Shown here one piece after another: positions 14,821 to 25,000 of a stretch of 64,000 nucleotides of DNA. The notes beneath the pieces were generated by a model that was given only the letters and a program-made list of their open reading frames with translations, searched no databases and was not told where the DNA came from. Both the position numbers and the translations under genes were made by a program. Every line of letters begins with the position of its first letter. Within the stretch, counting starts at the first letter, position 1. This stretch comes from an uncultured Eubacteriales bacterium (GTDB lineage: Bacteria > Bacillota > Clostridia > Lachnospirales > Lachnospiraceae): positions 29,279-93,278 of the forward strand of contig OMXJ01000008.1 in NCBI GenBank assembly GCA_900315015.1. The letters are read 5' to 3'.

Positions 14821-15903
14821 ATGGATAGTAATTTTAATACCAATTTTTTTAATAACGACAATTCTAATAACGGCCCTAAGGGTCCTACTTTAAACGAAGA
14901 GGATTTCATCTGTGCTTTTACAGATAGAATACGCACCACTGTCACTTCTCACAATCCCGATTTCATAGTTGAAAGAACTGATACTTTAAAGAACAATGGC
15001 AGAACTCTTGCCGGCATTACTGTTAGAGATGATAGCAAAAACCTTTCACCAAATATCTATATAGAGCACTACTATGAGAAATATGTTAAGGGCTGGTCAC
15101 TTGAGGCTTTATCTAACGAATTCATCTGTGATTATGATTCAATTATCAAAAATCTTTCCTTTGATAATATCAACATGAATGAATTTCTTGATAGACAGAT
15201 GGACGATAAAATCATAATGAAAATGACCAACAAATCTATGAATGTTGATTTTTCACTAAAGCATCCTCACCTTACTTTTAATGATTATCTTCTTACCTTT
15301 TACTTTGTTGTAGATTCTAAGAAGTCTTCAATCAGCACTATTCCTATCGATTACAGACTTTTCAATGCAATCGGCTATGATAGTCCAAATGAGCTTTTCA
15401 CCATTGCTAAAAAGAATATGCAGAAAATGTACCCTCCTAGAATTACCACCTTAAAGAACGTTCTTAACCTTTGCATTTCAGAGCGTCCTCCTTTTCCTGA
15501 TGATGACATGCCAAGATTCTATCAAGAGGATGAGACTGAGAAATATCTTAACCCAGAGCCAATCATCGATGTAATAAACCCTGAACCTAGCGGCGTAATG
15601 CACGAATTCTACCTGCTATCTAACTGTATCGGTCTAAACGGTGCTACTGCTATGTTTTACTCTGATATACTCAAGAGATTTGCAAAGGCTAATTACGGCG
15701 ACATGATCATTATACCATCAAGCATCCACGAGCTTATACTTGTTCCTATGCCTACCGAAAAAATCCCAGAGCACGTCAAGACGCTAAAGGAAATAATGCT
15801 CGATGTAAATTCTGAGGCTGTGCCTCATGACCAGATACTTGGTAAAGATGTCATGGTATATAGTGAAATAAAGGACGAGCTTGAAAAGCTTATTGCGCTA
15901 TAG
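14821..15903 (+). CDS. DUF5688-like protein
   Basis: The sequence resembles the DUF5688 family, which I know mainly from Lachnospiraceae and which has no established function. I chose the ATG at 14821 because AAGGA lies at a good distance; the in-frame ATG at 14788 would add 11 residues. The 360-residue protein has an Asn-rich start (NFNTNFFNNDN), then an alpha/beta domain with YIEHYYEKYVKGWSLE. The C-terminal half carries LLSNCIGLNGATAMFYSDIL followed by a conserved-looking IIIPSSIHELILVPMP. No membrane segments, signal peptide or metal motif are visible. It stands alone on the plus strand downstream of the structured RNA, with a shared terminator after it. Confidence 0.75.
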   Translation: MDSNFNTNFFNNDNSNNGPKGPTLNEEDFICAFTDRIRTTVTSHNPDFIVERTDTLKNNGRTLAGITVRDDSKNLSPNIYIEHYYEKYVKGWSLEALSNEFICDYDSIIKNLSFDNINMNEFLDRQMDDKIIMKMTNKSMNVDFSLKHPHLTFNDYLLTFYFVVDSKKSSISTIPIDYRLFNAIGYDSPNELFTIAKKNMQKMYPPRITTLKNVLNLCISERPPFPDDDMPRFYQEDETEKYLNPEPIIDVINPEPSGVMHEFYLLSNCIGLNGATAMFYSDILKRFAKANYGDMIIIPSSIHELILVPMPTEKIPEHVKTLKEIMLDVNSEAVPHDQILGKDVMVYSEIKDELEKLIAL

Positions 15904-15931
15904 CATTTTTTTCAATAATTTTTTTCAATAA

Positions 15932-16004
15932 TACTTTTTATTAGTACTATTTATTAGTACTTTTTATTAGTACTTTTTAATAGTACTATTTATTAATACT
16001 TTTC
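15932..16004 (+). repeat. 13-bp tandem repeat downstream of the DUF5688-like gene
   Basis: Five and a half units of TACTTTTTATTAG with a 13-base period (15932-15944, 15945-15957, 15958-15970, 15971-15983, 15984-15996, partial after). They start 28 bases after the stop, following two copies of TTTTTTCAATAA. Unlike the other arrays the unit does not include the stop codon. Confidence 0.8.
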
Positions 16005-16018
16005 AAAGAGGTTCAAAA

Positions 16019-16056
16019 AAAGAGTCTATAACAGCTGCGATTAAACCACACTGTAA
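16019..16056. terminator. Bidirectional intrinsic terminator
   Basis: AAAGAGTCTAT (16019-16029) pairs perfectly with ATAGACTCTTT (16046-16056), with an A-tract before and T-rich sequence after. It sits between the converging DUF5688-like and nfnB genes. Confidence 0.85.
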
Positions 16057-16142
16057 TAGACTCTTTAATTTTTATTTATGACTTTTTTTAATAGCCTTTT
16101 TTATGACCTTTTTGGTAACTCTACTAAATAATATTTAGAGAA

Positions 16143-17552
16143 TTATTCTTCAATAGGCTCTGGTGTTGTTCCAAGCATATCCTGGATACCCTTTGCTGCT
16201 GCCTTACCAGCTCCCATTGCAAGGATAACTGTAGCTGCACCACTAACTACATCACCGCCGGCAAATACTCTTGCCTTGCTTGTTGCACCAGTTGCTTCAT
16301 CAGCCTCGATTGTCTTATACTTTGTTGTATTAAGACCTGTTGTTGAATTAGCAAGCATTGGGTTTGCTGCTGTACCAAGTGACATGATTACGCAATCACA
16401 ATCAATAACAAATTCTGAATCCTTAACTACCTGAGGTCTTCTTCTGCCTGACTCATCTGGCTCTCCAAGCTCCATTCTTACGCACTTGCAGCCCTTTACC
16501 CAGCCATTCTCATCAGCGAGGATTTCTGTAGGATTACAAAGAACATCAAAGATAATGCCCTCTTCCTTTGCATGATGAACTTCTTCTGCTCTTGCTGGAA
16601 GCTCTGCCTCACTTCTTCTATATACGATATGTGTCTCTGCACCAAGTCTGAGTGCTGTTCTTGCAGCATCCATTGCTACGTTACCACCACCAACTATAAC
16701 AGCCTTCTTTGGTACATAGATAGGTGTATCATAATCATCTCTGTAAGCCTTCATGAGGTTATTTCTTGTAAGGTATTCATTTGCTGAGAATACACCATTT
16801 GAGTTCTCACCTGGAATACCCATGAACTTTGGAAGACCTGCGCCTGAGCCTACGAATACTGCATCATAGTTCTCAAGAAGCTCATCAATAGATACTGTCT
16901 TTCCGATAACAACGTCTGTTTCGATATCTACGCCAAGAGCCTTAACATTTTCAACTTCATGAGCAACTACTGTTGACTTTGGAAGACGGAACTCTGGAAT
17001 ACCATAAACAAGAACGCCGCCTGCCTTGTGAAGTGCCTCATAGATAGTTACATCATAGCCTGCCTTTGCAAGATCACCTGCACAGGTAAGACCTGCTGGA
17101 CCTGCACCGATAACAGCAACCTTCTTGCCATTCTTCTTAACACGTACCTGTGGCTTTAAACCATGCTCACGTGCCCAGTCTGCAACGAAACGCTCAAGCT
17201 TACCGATTGAAACTGCCTCGCCCTTAACTCCTCTAACACACTTCTGCTCGCACTGTGTCTCCTGTGGGCAAACACGGCCGCAAACAGCAGGAAGTGCTGT
17301 ATATGTATTAAGTACCTCATAAGCTGCAGCAAAATTTCCTACCTTTACCTCATGAATGAACTTAGGAATATCAATACTAACAGGGCATCCCATACGACAA
17401 CGTGGGTTCTTACACTCAAGACATCTTGATGCCTCTGCCATAGCTTCTTCTTCATTATATCCGAGGCAAACCTCGTCGAAATTCTTTGCACGAACCTGTG
17501 CATCCTGCTCTCTTACAGGAACTCTCTTAAAAGCATCTACTTCAATAGCCAT
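16143..17552 (-). CDS. nfnB: NfnB/GltA-type NADPH-binding iron-sulfur flavoprotein subunit
   Basis: Large subunit of the NfnAB type: with the adjacent NfnA it is expected to interconvert NADH, NADPH and reduced ferredoxin by flavin-based bifurcation. Such proteins are often annotated as glutamate synthase small chain (GltA), but no GltB-like large subunit is encoded nearby. The 469 residues have the N-terminal Cys clusters CLECKNPRCRMGCP (about 42-55) and CGRVCPQETQCEQKC (about 92-106) for two 4Fe-4S centres, an FAD loop GAGPAGLTCAGDL, a second nucleotide loop GGGNVAMDAARTALRLG and a C-terminal FAD-binding ARVFAGGDVVSGAATV. It follows nfnA by 54 bases and ends at a bidirectional terminator. 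Confidence 0.88.
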   Translation of the reverse strand: MAIEVDAFKRVPVREQDAQVRAKNFDEVCLGYNEEEAMAEASRCLECKNPRCRMGCPVSIDIPKFIHEVKVGNFAAAYEVLNTYTALPAVCGRVCPQETQCEQKCVRGVKGEAVSIGKLERFVADWAREHGLKPQVRVKKNGKKVAVIGAGPAGLTCAGDLAKAGYDVTIYEALHKAGGVLVYGIPEFRLPKSTVVAHEVENVKALGVDIETDVVIGKTVSIDELLENYDAVFVGSGAGLPKFMGIPGENSNGVFSANEYLTRNNLMKAYRDDYDTPIYVPKKAVIVGGGNVAMDAARTALRLGAETHIVYRRSEAELPARAEEVHHAKEEGIIFDVLCNPTEILADENGWVKGCKCVRMELGEPDESGRRRPQVVKDSEFVIDCDCVIMSLGTAANPMLANSTTGLNTTKYKTIEADEATGATSKARVFAGGDVVSGAATVILAMGAGKAAAKGIQDMLGTTPEPIEE

Positions 17553-17606
17553 ATTAATCCTTTCTGAATCTAAATTCCGAAATACAAAAGTAATCTATTA
17601 TCTTAA

Positions 17607-18497
17607 TTAGTTGTCATGATTGCAAAGTCCGCAGCCACCAGAATGAGTAGCGCCTTCCTTCTCACGAAGCATAGCTCTTCCCTCTTCTGTCTTGTACTGT
17701 CTCTGTCTCATCATTGCACCATCGAAATCTACGAGATGTCCATCAAACTCTGGTCCATCTACGCATGCGAACTTAACTTCGCCGCCAACAGTAAGTCTGC
17801 AGGCACCGCACATACCTGTACCATCAACCATGATCATGTTCATTGATACTATTGTATGGATTCCAAGTTCCTTTGTAAGAAGGCATACGAACTTCATCAT
17901 GATAGCTGGTCCGATTGCAACTACATGATCATATGTCTTATGCTCTTCATTTATAAGATATTTGATTGCATCGCAGGAATTACCATGAATGCCCTTTGTT
18001 CCATCATCTGTTGAAACGTAAACATTATCGGCAACCTCTGCCATCTTATCTTCAAGAATTAATATGTCCTTTGTTCTAGCTGAAATAATAACATCAGCTC
18101 CTACACCATGCTCCTTAAGCCACTTTACCTGTGGATAAACTGGAGCTGTACCTACACCACCACATACAAAAAGAATATGCTTCTTCTTAACTTCTTCAAT
18201 TGGCTCAAAGCAAAGATCTGACGCATTTCCAAGAGGTCCAACAAAATCCTCGAAGGCATCTCCTTCTTCATACTGCATCATAAGCTTTGTAGATGCACCG
18301 ATTGGCTGGAAAACAATTGTAACAGTTCCCTTTTCTGCATCATAATCACAGATAGTAAGTGCTATTCTCTCTGCTCTTTCATCTGTCTTAACGATAACGA
18401 ACTGTCCTGGTAATGCACTCTTTGCTACGCGTGGAGCGTCAATATCCATTAGCACGATATTGTTGTTCAGCATCTTTTTTCTTAAAATTTTAAACAT
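17607..18497 (-). CDS. nfnA: NfnA-type FAD/2Fe-2S subunit (sulfide/dihydroorotate dehydrogenase-like)
   Basis: Small subunit of the NADH-dependent ferredoxin:NADP oxidoreductase pair, a ferredoxin-NADP reductase-like fold. The 296-residue protein shows an FAD-binding barrel (about 1-100), the NAD-binding start FVCGGVGTAPVYPQV, IGPAIMMKFVC, and the C-terminal GTGMCGACRLTVGGEVKFACVDGPEFDG, whose Cys residues ligate the 2Fe-2S cluster. The tail is Gly/Cys-rich (SGGCGLCNHDN). The order nfnA-nfnB on one strand is the usual one. The AGGAGAT site upstream supports the start. Role: balancing NADH, NADPH and ferredoxin in an anaerobic fermenter. Confidence 0.87.
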   Translation of the reverse strand: MFKILRKKMLNNNIVLMDIDAPRVAKSALPGQFVIVKTDERAERIALTICDYDAEKGTVTIVFQPIGASTKLMMQYEEGDAFEDFVGPLGNASDLCFEPIEEVKKKHILFVCGGVGTAPVYPQVKWLKEHGVGADVIISARTKDILILEDKMAEVADNVYVSTDDGTKGIHGNSCDAIKYLINEEHKTYDHVVAIGPAIMMKFVCLLTKELGIHTIVSMNMIMVDGTGMCGACRLTVGGEVKFACVDGPEFDGHLVDFDGAMMRQRQYKTEEGRAMLREKEGATHSGGCGLCNHDN

Positions 18498-18597
18498 ACA
18501 TATCTCCTTTTTGTTTTGTAGTTCTTTATTTACAGTGGCTAAAGACCCTCACAATCCTTAGCTCACCAAATAACCTAAATATAACACATACTCTCAA

Positions 18598-19812
18598 TTA
18601 AAGCTTTGCGCTAACCAGTTTTGGAGCAAAGCCAGCCTTTACAAGAGCATTAACAATCTGCTCCTTATGCTCATGTCCATCTGTTTCGATTGTGATAACA
18701 AGCTCAACCGCCTTCTTACGGTTTACGCTTACGAACTGGTTATGTTCAAGTCTGATGATATTTCCGTTTGCTCCTGCAACAGCAGTTGCAACGCTTACAA
18801 GTGCACCCGGCTTATCTGGGAGCATTACTGAAACTGTAAATACTCTTTCTCTTTCGATAAGACCGTTCTGAATCATTGATGACATTGTGATAACATCCAT
18901 ATTACCACCTGAAATGATTGAAACAACATTCTTGCCCTTGATATCCTCAAGATGATTTAATGCTGCAACTGTAAGAAGACCTGAGTTCTCAGCTATCATC
19001 TTATGATTTTCTACCATGTCAAGGAAGGCTGCGATAAGCTCGCTGTCATCAACTGTAACGATTTCATCTACATTCTTCTGAATGAATGGGAAGATATTTG
19101 CTCCTGGTGTCTTTACTGCTGTACCATCAGCTATTGTATCTACTGTAGGAAGTGTTGTAACATTTCCTGTGCGGAGAGATGCCTTCATACATGCAGCTCC
19201 TGCTGGCTCAACACCTACTACTCTAATATTTGGATTGATTATTTTTGCACATGTTGCTACACCTGAAAGAAGTCCGCCGCCGCCAACTGGTGCAAGAATT
19301 ACATCTACGGTTGGGAGCTCCTTTATGATTTCCATGGCTATTGTGCCCTGGCCTGTTGCTACTGTAAGGTCATCGAATGGGTGAATGAAGGTATATCCTT
19401 TTTCCTCTGCAAGCTTTATTGCATATTCACAAGCTTCATCATATACATCACCATGTAAAACAACTTCTGCTCCAAGATTCTTTGTACGGTTTACCTTTAT
19501 AAGTGGTGTTGTTGTTGGCATTACGATAACTGCCTTTACGCCATATATCTTTGCTGCATATGCAACACCCTGTGCATGGTTACCAGCTGAGGCTGTAATA
19601 AGTCCCTTCTGTCTGTCTTCATCTGACATTGTGCTTATCTTATAGTAAGCTCCTCTTACCTTATAAGCGCCTGTCTTCTGCATATTTTCAGGCTTTAAAT
19701 ATACATTTGCACCTGTTCTGTCTGAAAGAAAACCACTATGCATAAGTGGTGTTGGATTAGTAACCTTTAGAACCTTTTTACTTGCTTCCTCGAACTTATC
19801 TCTTGTCATCAT
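18598..19812 (-). CDS. ilvA: Threonine ammonia-lyase with ACT domain
   Basis: PLP enzyme converting threonine to 2-oxobutyrate, for isoleucine synthesis or threonine breakdown. From the ATG at 19812 (TGGAG 11 bases upstream) it is 404 residues. In-frame ATGs at 19821 and 19860 are alternatives, and the frame is open back to 19929. Features: PLP Lys in TGAYKVRGAYYK, SAGNHAQGVAY, the phosphate-binding GGGGLLSGVA, SGGNMD, and a C-terminal ACT domain (about 325-404, VMLPDKPGALVSVATAV). The single short ACT domain matches the catabolic/clostridial type rather than E. coli IlvA with two regulatory domains. A strong promoter lies at 19940-19968, leaving a leader of about 120 bases. The gene is monocistronic. 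Confidence 0.93.
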   Translation of the reverse strand: MMTRDKFEEASKKVLKVTNPTPLMHSGFLSDRTGANVYLKPENMQKTGAYKVRGAYYKISTMSDEDRQKGLITASAGNHAQGVAYAAKIYGVKAVIVMPTTTPLIKVNRTKNLGAEVVLHGDVYDEACEYAIKLAEEKGYTFIHPFDDLTVATGQGTIAMEIIKELPTVDVILAPVGGGGLLSGVATCAKIINPNIRVVGVEPAGAACMKASLRTGNVTTLPTVDTIADGTAVKTPGANIFPFIQKNVDEIVTVDDSELIAAFLDMVENHKMIAENSGLLTVAALNHLEDIKGKNVVSIISGGNMDVITMSSMIQNGLIERERVFTVSVMLPDKPGALVSVATAVAGANGNIIRLEHNQFVSVNRKKAVELVITIETDGHEHKEQIVNALVKAGFAPKLVSAKL

Positions 19813-19939
19813 TATTTTCATTTCTCCATTCTCGTGCCCTCTGCAGTAGAATCTGTTCATATCAATCTGCCTTAAAGCCGGTTGTAATTTCGAGTTGAAC
19901 TGTATTGTAGATTTTTTAACAATGTGCACGCTATTTTAT

Positions 19940-19968
19940 ATTTTAATATTATTCCACCTACTTGTCAA
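19940..19968 (-). promoter_or_regulatory. ilvA promoter
   Basis: Minus strand: perfect -35 TTGACA (19963-19968), a 17-base spacer, -10 TAAAAT (19940-19945). The predicted start is near 19933. Confidence 0.8.
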
Positions 19969-20110
19969 CAATTAAATATTTTTCTTAATGCCTCAAATTG
20001 TTAAAATAAGTCAACTTTCGATGGGTATTTCATTTTTTTTTATCAAACTTTCATAGATTGATGTTATTTTATTTATTAGTTTTTTGTTGCTACCTGAGTT
20101 TATTGCTTAT

Positions 20111-20205
20111 GTCTGCTTCTTAAGCTTATTACTTAAGTCTGCTTCTTAAGCTTATTACTTAGGTCTACTATTTAGGTCTGCTTCTTAAGCTTACTGCTCT
20201 TCTTC
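20111..20205 (-). repeat. 26-bp tandem array spanning the ftsY stop
   Basis: Units GTCTGCTTCTTAAGCTTATT... begin at 20111, 20137 and 20176 (plus-strand reading, period 26), with a 13-base partial unit at 20163. In the last unit the TTA at 20191-20193 is the ftsY stop (TAA on the minus strand) and CTG the final Gln codon. The same TAAGCTTAAG string recurs in the outer copies. Confidence 0.85.
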
Positions 20206-22002
20206 TGTTTGCTCTGAAGACTCATTTTCACTGTCATCATCTCCAAAAAGCGCATTTACAAAGTCATGTGGATTGAACTTCTGAAGATCATCGATTTTTT
20301 CACCTACACCGATGTATTTTACAGGAATTCCAAGCTCGCCCTGAACTGCAATGGCAATTCCGCCCTTTGCTGTTCCATCAAGCTTTGTCATTACTATTCC
20401 GCTTATCTTTGCTGCCTCGTTGAATATTCTTGCCTGTGAAAGGGCATTCTGTCCTGTTGCACCGTCAAGCACTACCATTGTCTCTCTTGATGCCTCTGGA
20501 TATTCTCTTGTGATTACTCTGTCTATCTTATTAAGCTCATCCATAAGGTTCTTTTTATTCTGAAGTCTTCCTGCTGTATCACAGATAAGAATATCTACAT
20601 CTCTTGATTTTGCTGCTCTTACCGCATCAAATACAACTGCTGCAGGATCTGACCCTTCCTTTTGTGCTATAAGCTCAACTCCGGCTCTTTCCGCCCAGGT
20701 TGCTACCTGATCAATGGCTGCTGCTCTGAATGTATCTGCTGCTGCTATCATTACCTTCTTGCCAAGTGCCTTGTACTGACTTGCAAGTTTTCCGACTGTA
20801 GTTGTTTTACCTGCACCGTTTACACCGATAAGCATGACTACGCTCTTCTTATTAATGAAGTCATAAGCGTCATCTGGCACATTCATCTGCTCTTCTATTG
20901 ACTGCTTTAAGAGCTCTCTGCACTCACTTGCATTCTTTATCTTCTTTTCCTTCACTTTTTCCTTGAGAGATTCAATGATGTCGTCTGAGGTCTTTACACC
21001 TACATCAGACATTACAAGGATTTCTTCTATGCTCTCATAGAAATCATCATCAATCTTATTTTCTCCTGAAAACAGTGATTCAAAGCCTGATACAATACTA
21101 TTTCTTGTCTTTGCAAGGCCTTCAGTAAGTCTCTTAAATACGCCCTTATTTGCTTCGGCTGCCGCCTTTTCAGCTGCTAGGCGCTGTGCTTCATATTCTG
21201 CTTCAAGTCTTTCCTGTTCAGCTCTTCTAGCATCGATTTCAACAACCTCTGCTGCAGCTCTTCTATCAGCCTCTGCCTGCTCTTCCTTAAATCTTGAGAG
21301 GGCTGCTTCCTGCGCTCTTCTTTCAAGCTCGCGCATCTTTTCAGCCATTCTGCGGTTTTCTTCCTCTATGGCTGCAAGCATTTCAGCTTCCTTATCAGCC
21401 TCAGATTTTTCAGAATTGTCAGAGGTTTCTGCTTTTTCTGCTTCAACCTTTTCAGCTGCTATTCTTTCAGCCTCTGCCTTTTCTGCCGCAGCTTTTTCTG
21501 CTGCAATTTTCTCAGCTTCTGCCTTCTCTGCCGCAGCTTTTTCTGCCGCAGCTTTTTCAGCTGCAATTCTCTCAGCTTCTGCTTTCTCTTCCGCAGCTTT
21601 TTCAGCTGCAATTCTTTCAGCTTCTGCCTTCTCTGCCGCAGCTTTTTCTGCTGCAGCTTTTTCAGCTGCTATTCTCTCAGCCTCTGCCTTTTCTGCCGCA
21701 GCTTTTTCTGCTGCTATTCTCTCAGCTTCTGCCTTTTCTGCCGCAGCTTTTTCTGCCGCAGCTTTTTCTGCTGCAATTCTTTCAGCTTCTGCCTTCTCGG
21801 CCGCAGCTTTTTCTGCCGCAGCTTTTTCTGCTGCAATTCTCTCAGCTTCTGCCTTCTCGGCCGCAGCTTTTTCTGCCGCAGCTTTTTCAGCTGCAATTCT
21901 TTCAGCTTCTGCCTTTTCTGCCGCAAGGCGCTCTTCCTCTAGCCTTGCTGCCTCTGCTGCTTCAGCTTCTTTTCTTTTTTTGCTTTTAAAAAACTCAAAC
22001 AT
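20191..22002 (-). CDS. ftsY: Signal recognition particle receptor FtsY with expanded Ala/Glu-rich N-terminus
   Basis: SRP receptor GTPase that docks ribosome-SRP complexes at the membrane. The 603-residue protein is roughly twice the clostridial norm. Residues about 14-205 are an Ala/Glu/Lys coiled segment made of short repeats (AEKAAAEKAEAERIAAEKA type), followed by a more varied charged helix to about 285. The NG domain starts near 300: helical N domain, then G1 GVNGAGKTTTVGKL, DTFRAAAIDQ, DTAGRLQNK, TKLDGTAKGG and the closing GVGEKIDDL. It is translated 30 bases after smc in the rnc-smc-ftsY operon. The repeat is encoded by nearly identical DNA modules, so the length is probably variable between strains. 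Confidence 0.95.
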   Translation of the reverse strand: MFEFFKSKKRKEAEAAEAARLEEERLAAEKAEAERIAAEKAAAEKAAAEKAEAERIAAEKAAAEKAAAEKAEAERIAAEKAAAEKAAAEKAEAERIAAEKAAAEKAEAERIAAEKAAAEKAAAEKAEAERIAAEKAAEEKAEAERIAAEKAAAEKAAAEKAEAEKIAAEKAAAEKAEAERIAAEKVEAEKAETSDNSEKSEADKEAEMLAAIEEENRRMAEKMRELERRAQEAALSRFKEEQAEADRRAAAEVVEIDARRAEQERLEAEYEAQRLAAEKAAAEANKGVFKRLTEGLAKTRNSIVSGFESLFSGENKIDDDFYESIEEILVMSDVGVKTSDDIIESLKEKVKEKKIKNASECRELLKQSIEEQMNVPDDAYDFINKKSVVMLIGVNGAGKTTTVGKLASQYKALGKKVMIAAADTFRAAAIDQVATWAERAGVELIAQKEGSDPAAVVFDAVRAAKSRDVDILICDTAGRLQNKKNLMDELNKIDRVITREYPEASRETMVVLDGATGQNALSQARIFNEAAKISGIVMTKLDGTAKGGIAIAVQGELGIPVKYIGVGEKIDDLQKFNPHDFVNALFGDDDSENESSEQTEEEQ

Positions 22003-22032
22003 AAAATCCCTTTCATATACTGTCTCTACTTA

Positions 22033-25000
22033 TTATGCCTTCTTCATTGCCTTTTCATCAATCTTATCTTCAATAAGACTTACTGAAACTAATGCAGATA
22101 CACCCTTCTCCTGCATTGTAATTCCATAAAGTGCATCAGCCGCATTCATGGTTCCACGTCTATGCGTAATTACTATGAACTGAGTGCTGTTGGTAAAATT
22201 ATGAAGATACTCTGCAAATCTTGATACGTTAGAATCATCAAGTGCTGCATCAATTTCGTCAAGAAGACAGAACGGTGATGGCTTTAGATGAAGAATTGCA
22301 AATAACAGCGCAATCGCTGTAAGAGCCTTTTCTCCACCTGACAGCTGCATAATATTGGTAAGCTTCTTTCCTGGAGGAGTCGCACTTATCATAATATCTG
22401 ATTCAAGAAGATCATCGCTGTCTGCAAGCTCAAGCTTACAGGTTCCGCCGCCAAAAAGAGCCTTGAATGCAATATCAGACTGCTTTCTGATTTCAGCAAA
22501 CTGCTCTGCGAACTGCTGCTTCATCTTCTCTACAAGCTCCTCGATGAGCTCTATCAGCTTGTCTCTTGCTGATATAATGTCATCATGCTGGTTAGTTAAG
22601 AAATCAAATCTTTCCTTTACCTCAATATACTGCTCAATAGCATTGACATTTACATCTCCTAAATCCTTGATCTGAGATTTAATCTGAGAAATCTCTCTCT
22701 TATTCGCATTAGGATTTCCCATCATCTCATCATCCTTATAGCCTTCTGCATCTGATGGAGTAGCTTCATATTCATTCCAGATATATTCCGTCAGGCTATC
22801 AAAATTTTCATCGAGCTTTTCCTTTTGATTATCAAGACGGACGCTTTCCTTATCAAGGCCGGTAATTCTTGCATTTAGCTTTTCATGATTCTCAAAGAGC
22901 TCCTTATTTGATGCATTAAGTTTTTCCTTCCAGGCCTGAAGATCAGCAATTTTCTCCTCGACCTTTTTTGCTGCCTCTAAGGACTGCTTCTGAACCTGCT
23001 TTAATCTGACAATATTATCATTTTCTGTCTTGATTACGCTTTCATTCTCTGCAATATCGCCTTCAATTTCTTCCTTTTCCTTTAGAAGATCTCTGCTCTC
23101 ATCCTCGATACGGACAATATCCTCATCATCATGCTTTTTATCTGATTCTATTACATTGATTCTAGCTGAAATCTCTGATAAGGTATCTTTTTTCTGTGCT
23201 GTAAGCTCACGGATTTCCTCTATCTTTGCTGAAAGACGGTTCTTTTCCTCGCTTCCTGCACTATCATTTCCTTCTAGCGCTCCTGCCAGCTTTTCATTTT
23301 CCTCTATGGACTTATCGATTTCCACAAGCTTTCCTTCGATTTCCTTAAGCTCTGCTATATTTGCCTCATAGGCATTCTTAAGCTTTGTAAGCTCGGAGTT
23401 CTCATTGCTAGCGGATATGTTCAGGGCATTTTCCTTAATTGTAAGTGCTGAAATCTCATCACTAAGAGTCTTCTGCTTAAGGTCTGCCTGCTCTGATTTT
23501 TCTCTATCTCTTTCGCAGATAAGCTTTAATTCATCCACCTGCTTCGTAAGCTTTGCTACCTCTTCGCCAAGCTCAGCAAGCTCTCTCTTTCTCGAGAGGA
23601 GATTTGAAGAATTCTTATAGGTACCACCAGACATTGATCCGCCTGGATTTATCTGATCTCCCTCAAGAGTAACTATTCTAAGCTTTCTATGGTATTTCTT
23701 TGATATTGCAAGACCATAGTCCATATTTTCTACAACTAATATTCTTCCAAGAAGATGCCTTACTAGTACAATAAAGCGGCCATCTGCCTTTACAAGATTA
23801 TCTGCTGTGTCGATGGCTCCCGGCTCATCTAGGGCATCTCTTTCCTGGATTCCCTGCGGTGAAATAGCTGTAAGTGGTAAGAAGGTCGCTCTTCCTGCCT
23901 TCTCACGCTTTAATATTTCAATTAAAGACTGAGCTGTCTTTTCATTGTCTGTAACTACATTCTGCATGCTGCCGCCAAGCGCTGTTTCTATGGCAGTTTC
24001 ATACTTCTTTTCCGAGCTGATAAGATCTGCAACTACGCCGAATATTCCGCTTAGGCGTGCTTTTTCCTGCATTACTCTCTTTACTGCAGAACCATAGCCA
24101 TCATATCTCTCAGCCATGTTCATGGTATAATCGAGCTTTGTCTTTCCTTTTGACAGCTCATTTCTCTTCGCATTCAGCTCTCTTTCATCATTTATGAGCT
24201 TTTCTTTAAATTTTACTGCATCTCCTGTATACTCTTTTACTTCTTCACGCTTTTTAGCAAGGTTCTCTCTTATATTCTTAAGATTTTCACTATCTTCCTT
24301 GTACTTAATTTCTAATTCATCAGCTGCGCTTTTTCCGGTAATGAGCTCTGAGGATATGGAAGACTTTCTGATATTTATCTGCTCTCTTTCAGCCTTAAGT
24401 GCTGCTGAATTCTGCTTTATTTCAGAAACCCTGTTCATTTCTTCAAGGAGCTTTTTATCTGCATTTTCAAGCTCTGTCAGCTTTTCTGAAAGCTCACTTG
24501 AGAGTCCTTCGAGTTCTTTTTGAAGAGTCTCTTTATTTCCTATTTTTTCCTCTAATTCCTTTTTAAGAGCCTCAGAAGATTTCTTTTTTGCTTCCTTCTG
24601 AGAATCCTTTATCTTAAGGGAATCATTGATGCTATTAAGTCTATCCTTAAAATGGATGGTGTTTGAATTTACACCATTTATCTTAGTTTCACAGACACTT
24701 ATATCTGAAGCTGCTCTTTCAGCTGCTCCATACTTTTCTTCTCTTTCACTTCTCTTTTCTTCAATTTTTGCTTCGGTGTCAGTTATGTCCTGTCCAGCCT
24801 TTGCATAATCATCCTTAGATCTTTCAAGCTCGCTTCTTGCAGCCTCAAGCTCTGCTGAATTGATTGCTATCTTCTCAGAAATCACCTTCTGCTGCTCTAC
24901 TACTCTTTTTTCCTCGCTAAGGAAGAAATTCATGTCATGCTTTTTAAGCTTTTCTTTAAGGTCTAAGTATTTTTTAGCTGTATCAGACTGTCTCTCTAAT

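Noticed and set aside
16143..17552. Glutamate synthase small subunit (GltD) as the function
   Set aside because: No large GltB subunit adjoins it. The neighbour is an NfnA-type flavoprotein, so the NfnAB assignment fits better.
21294..22129. Long plus-strand frames of 231 and 253 codons opposite ftsY
   Set aside because: They arise because the ftsY repeat lacks stops in several frames. The products are low-complexity (Leu/Gln/Phe or Ala/Ser/Phe), have no ribosome site, and lie wholly antisense to a certain gene.
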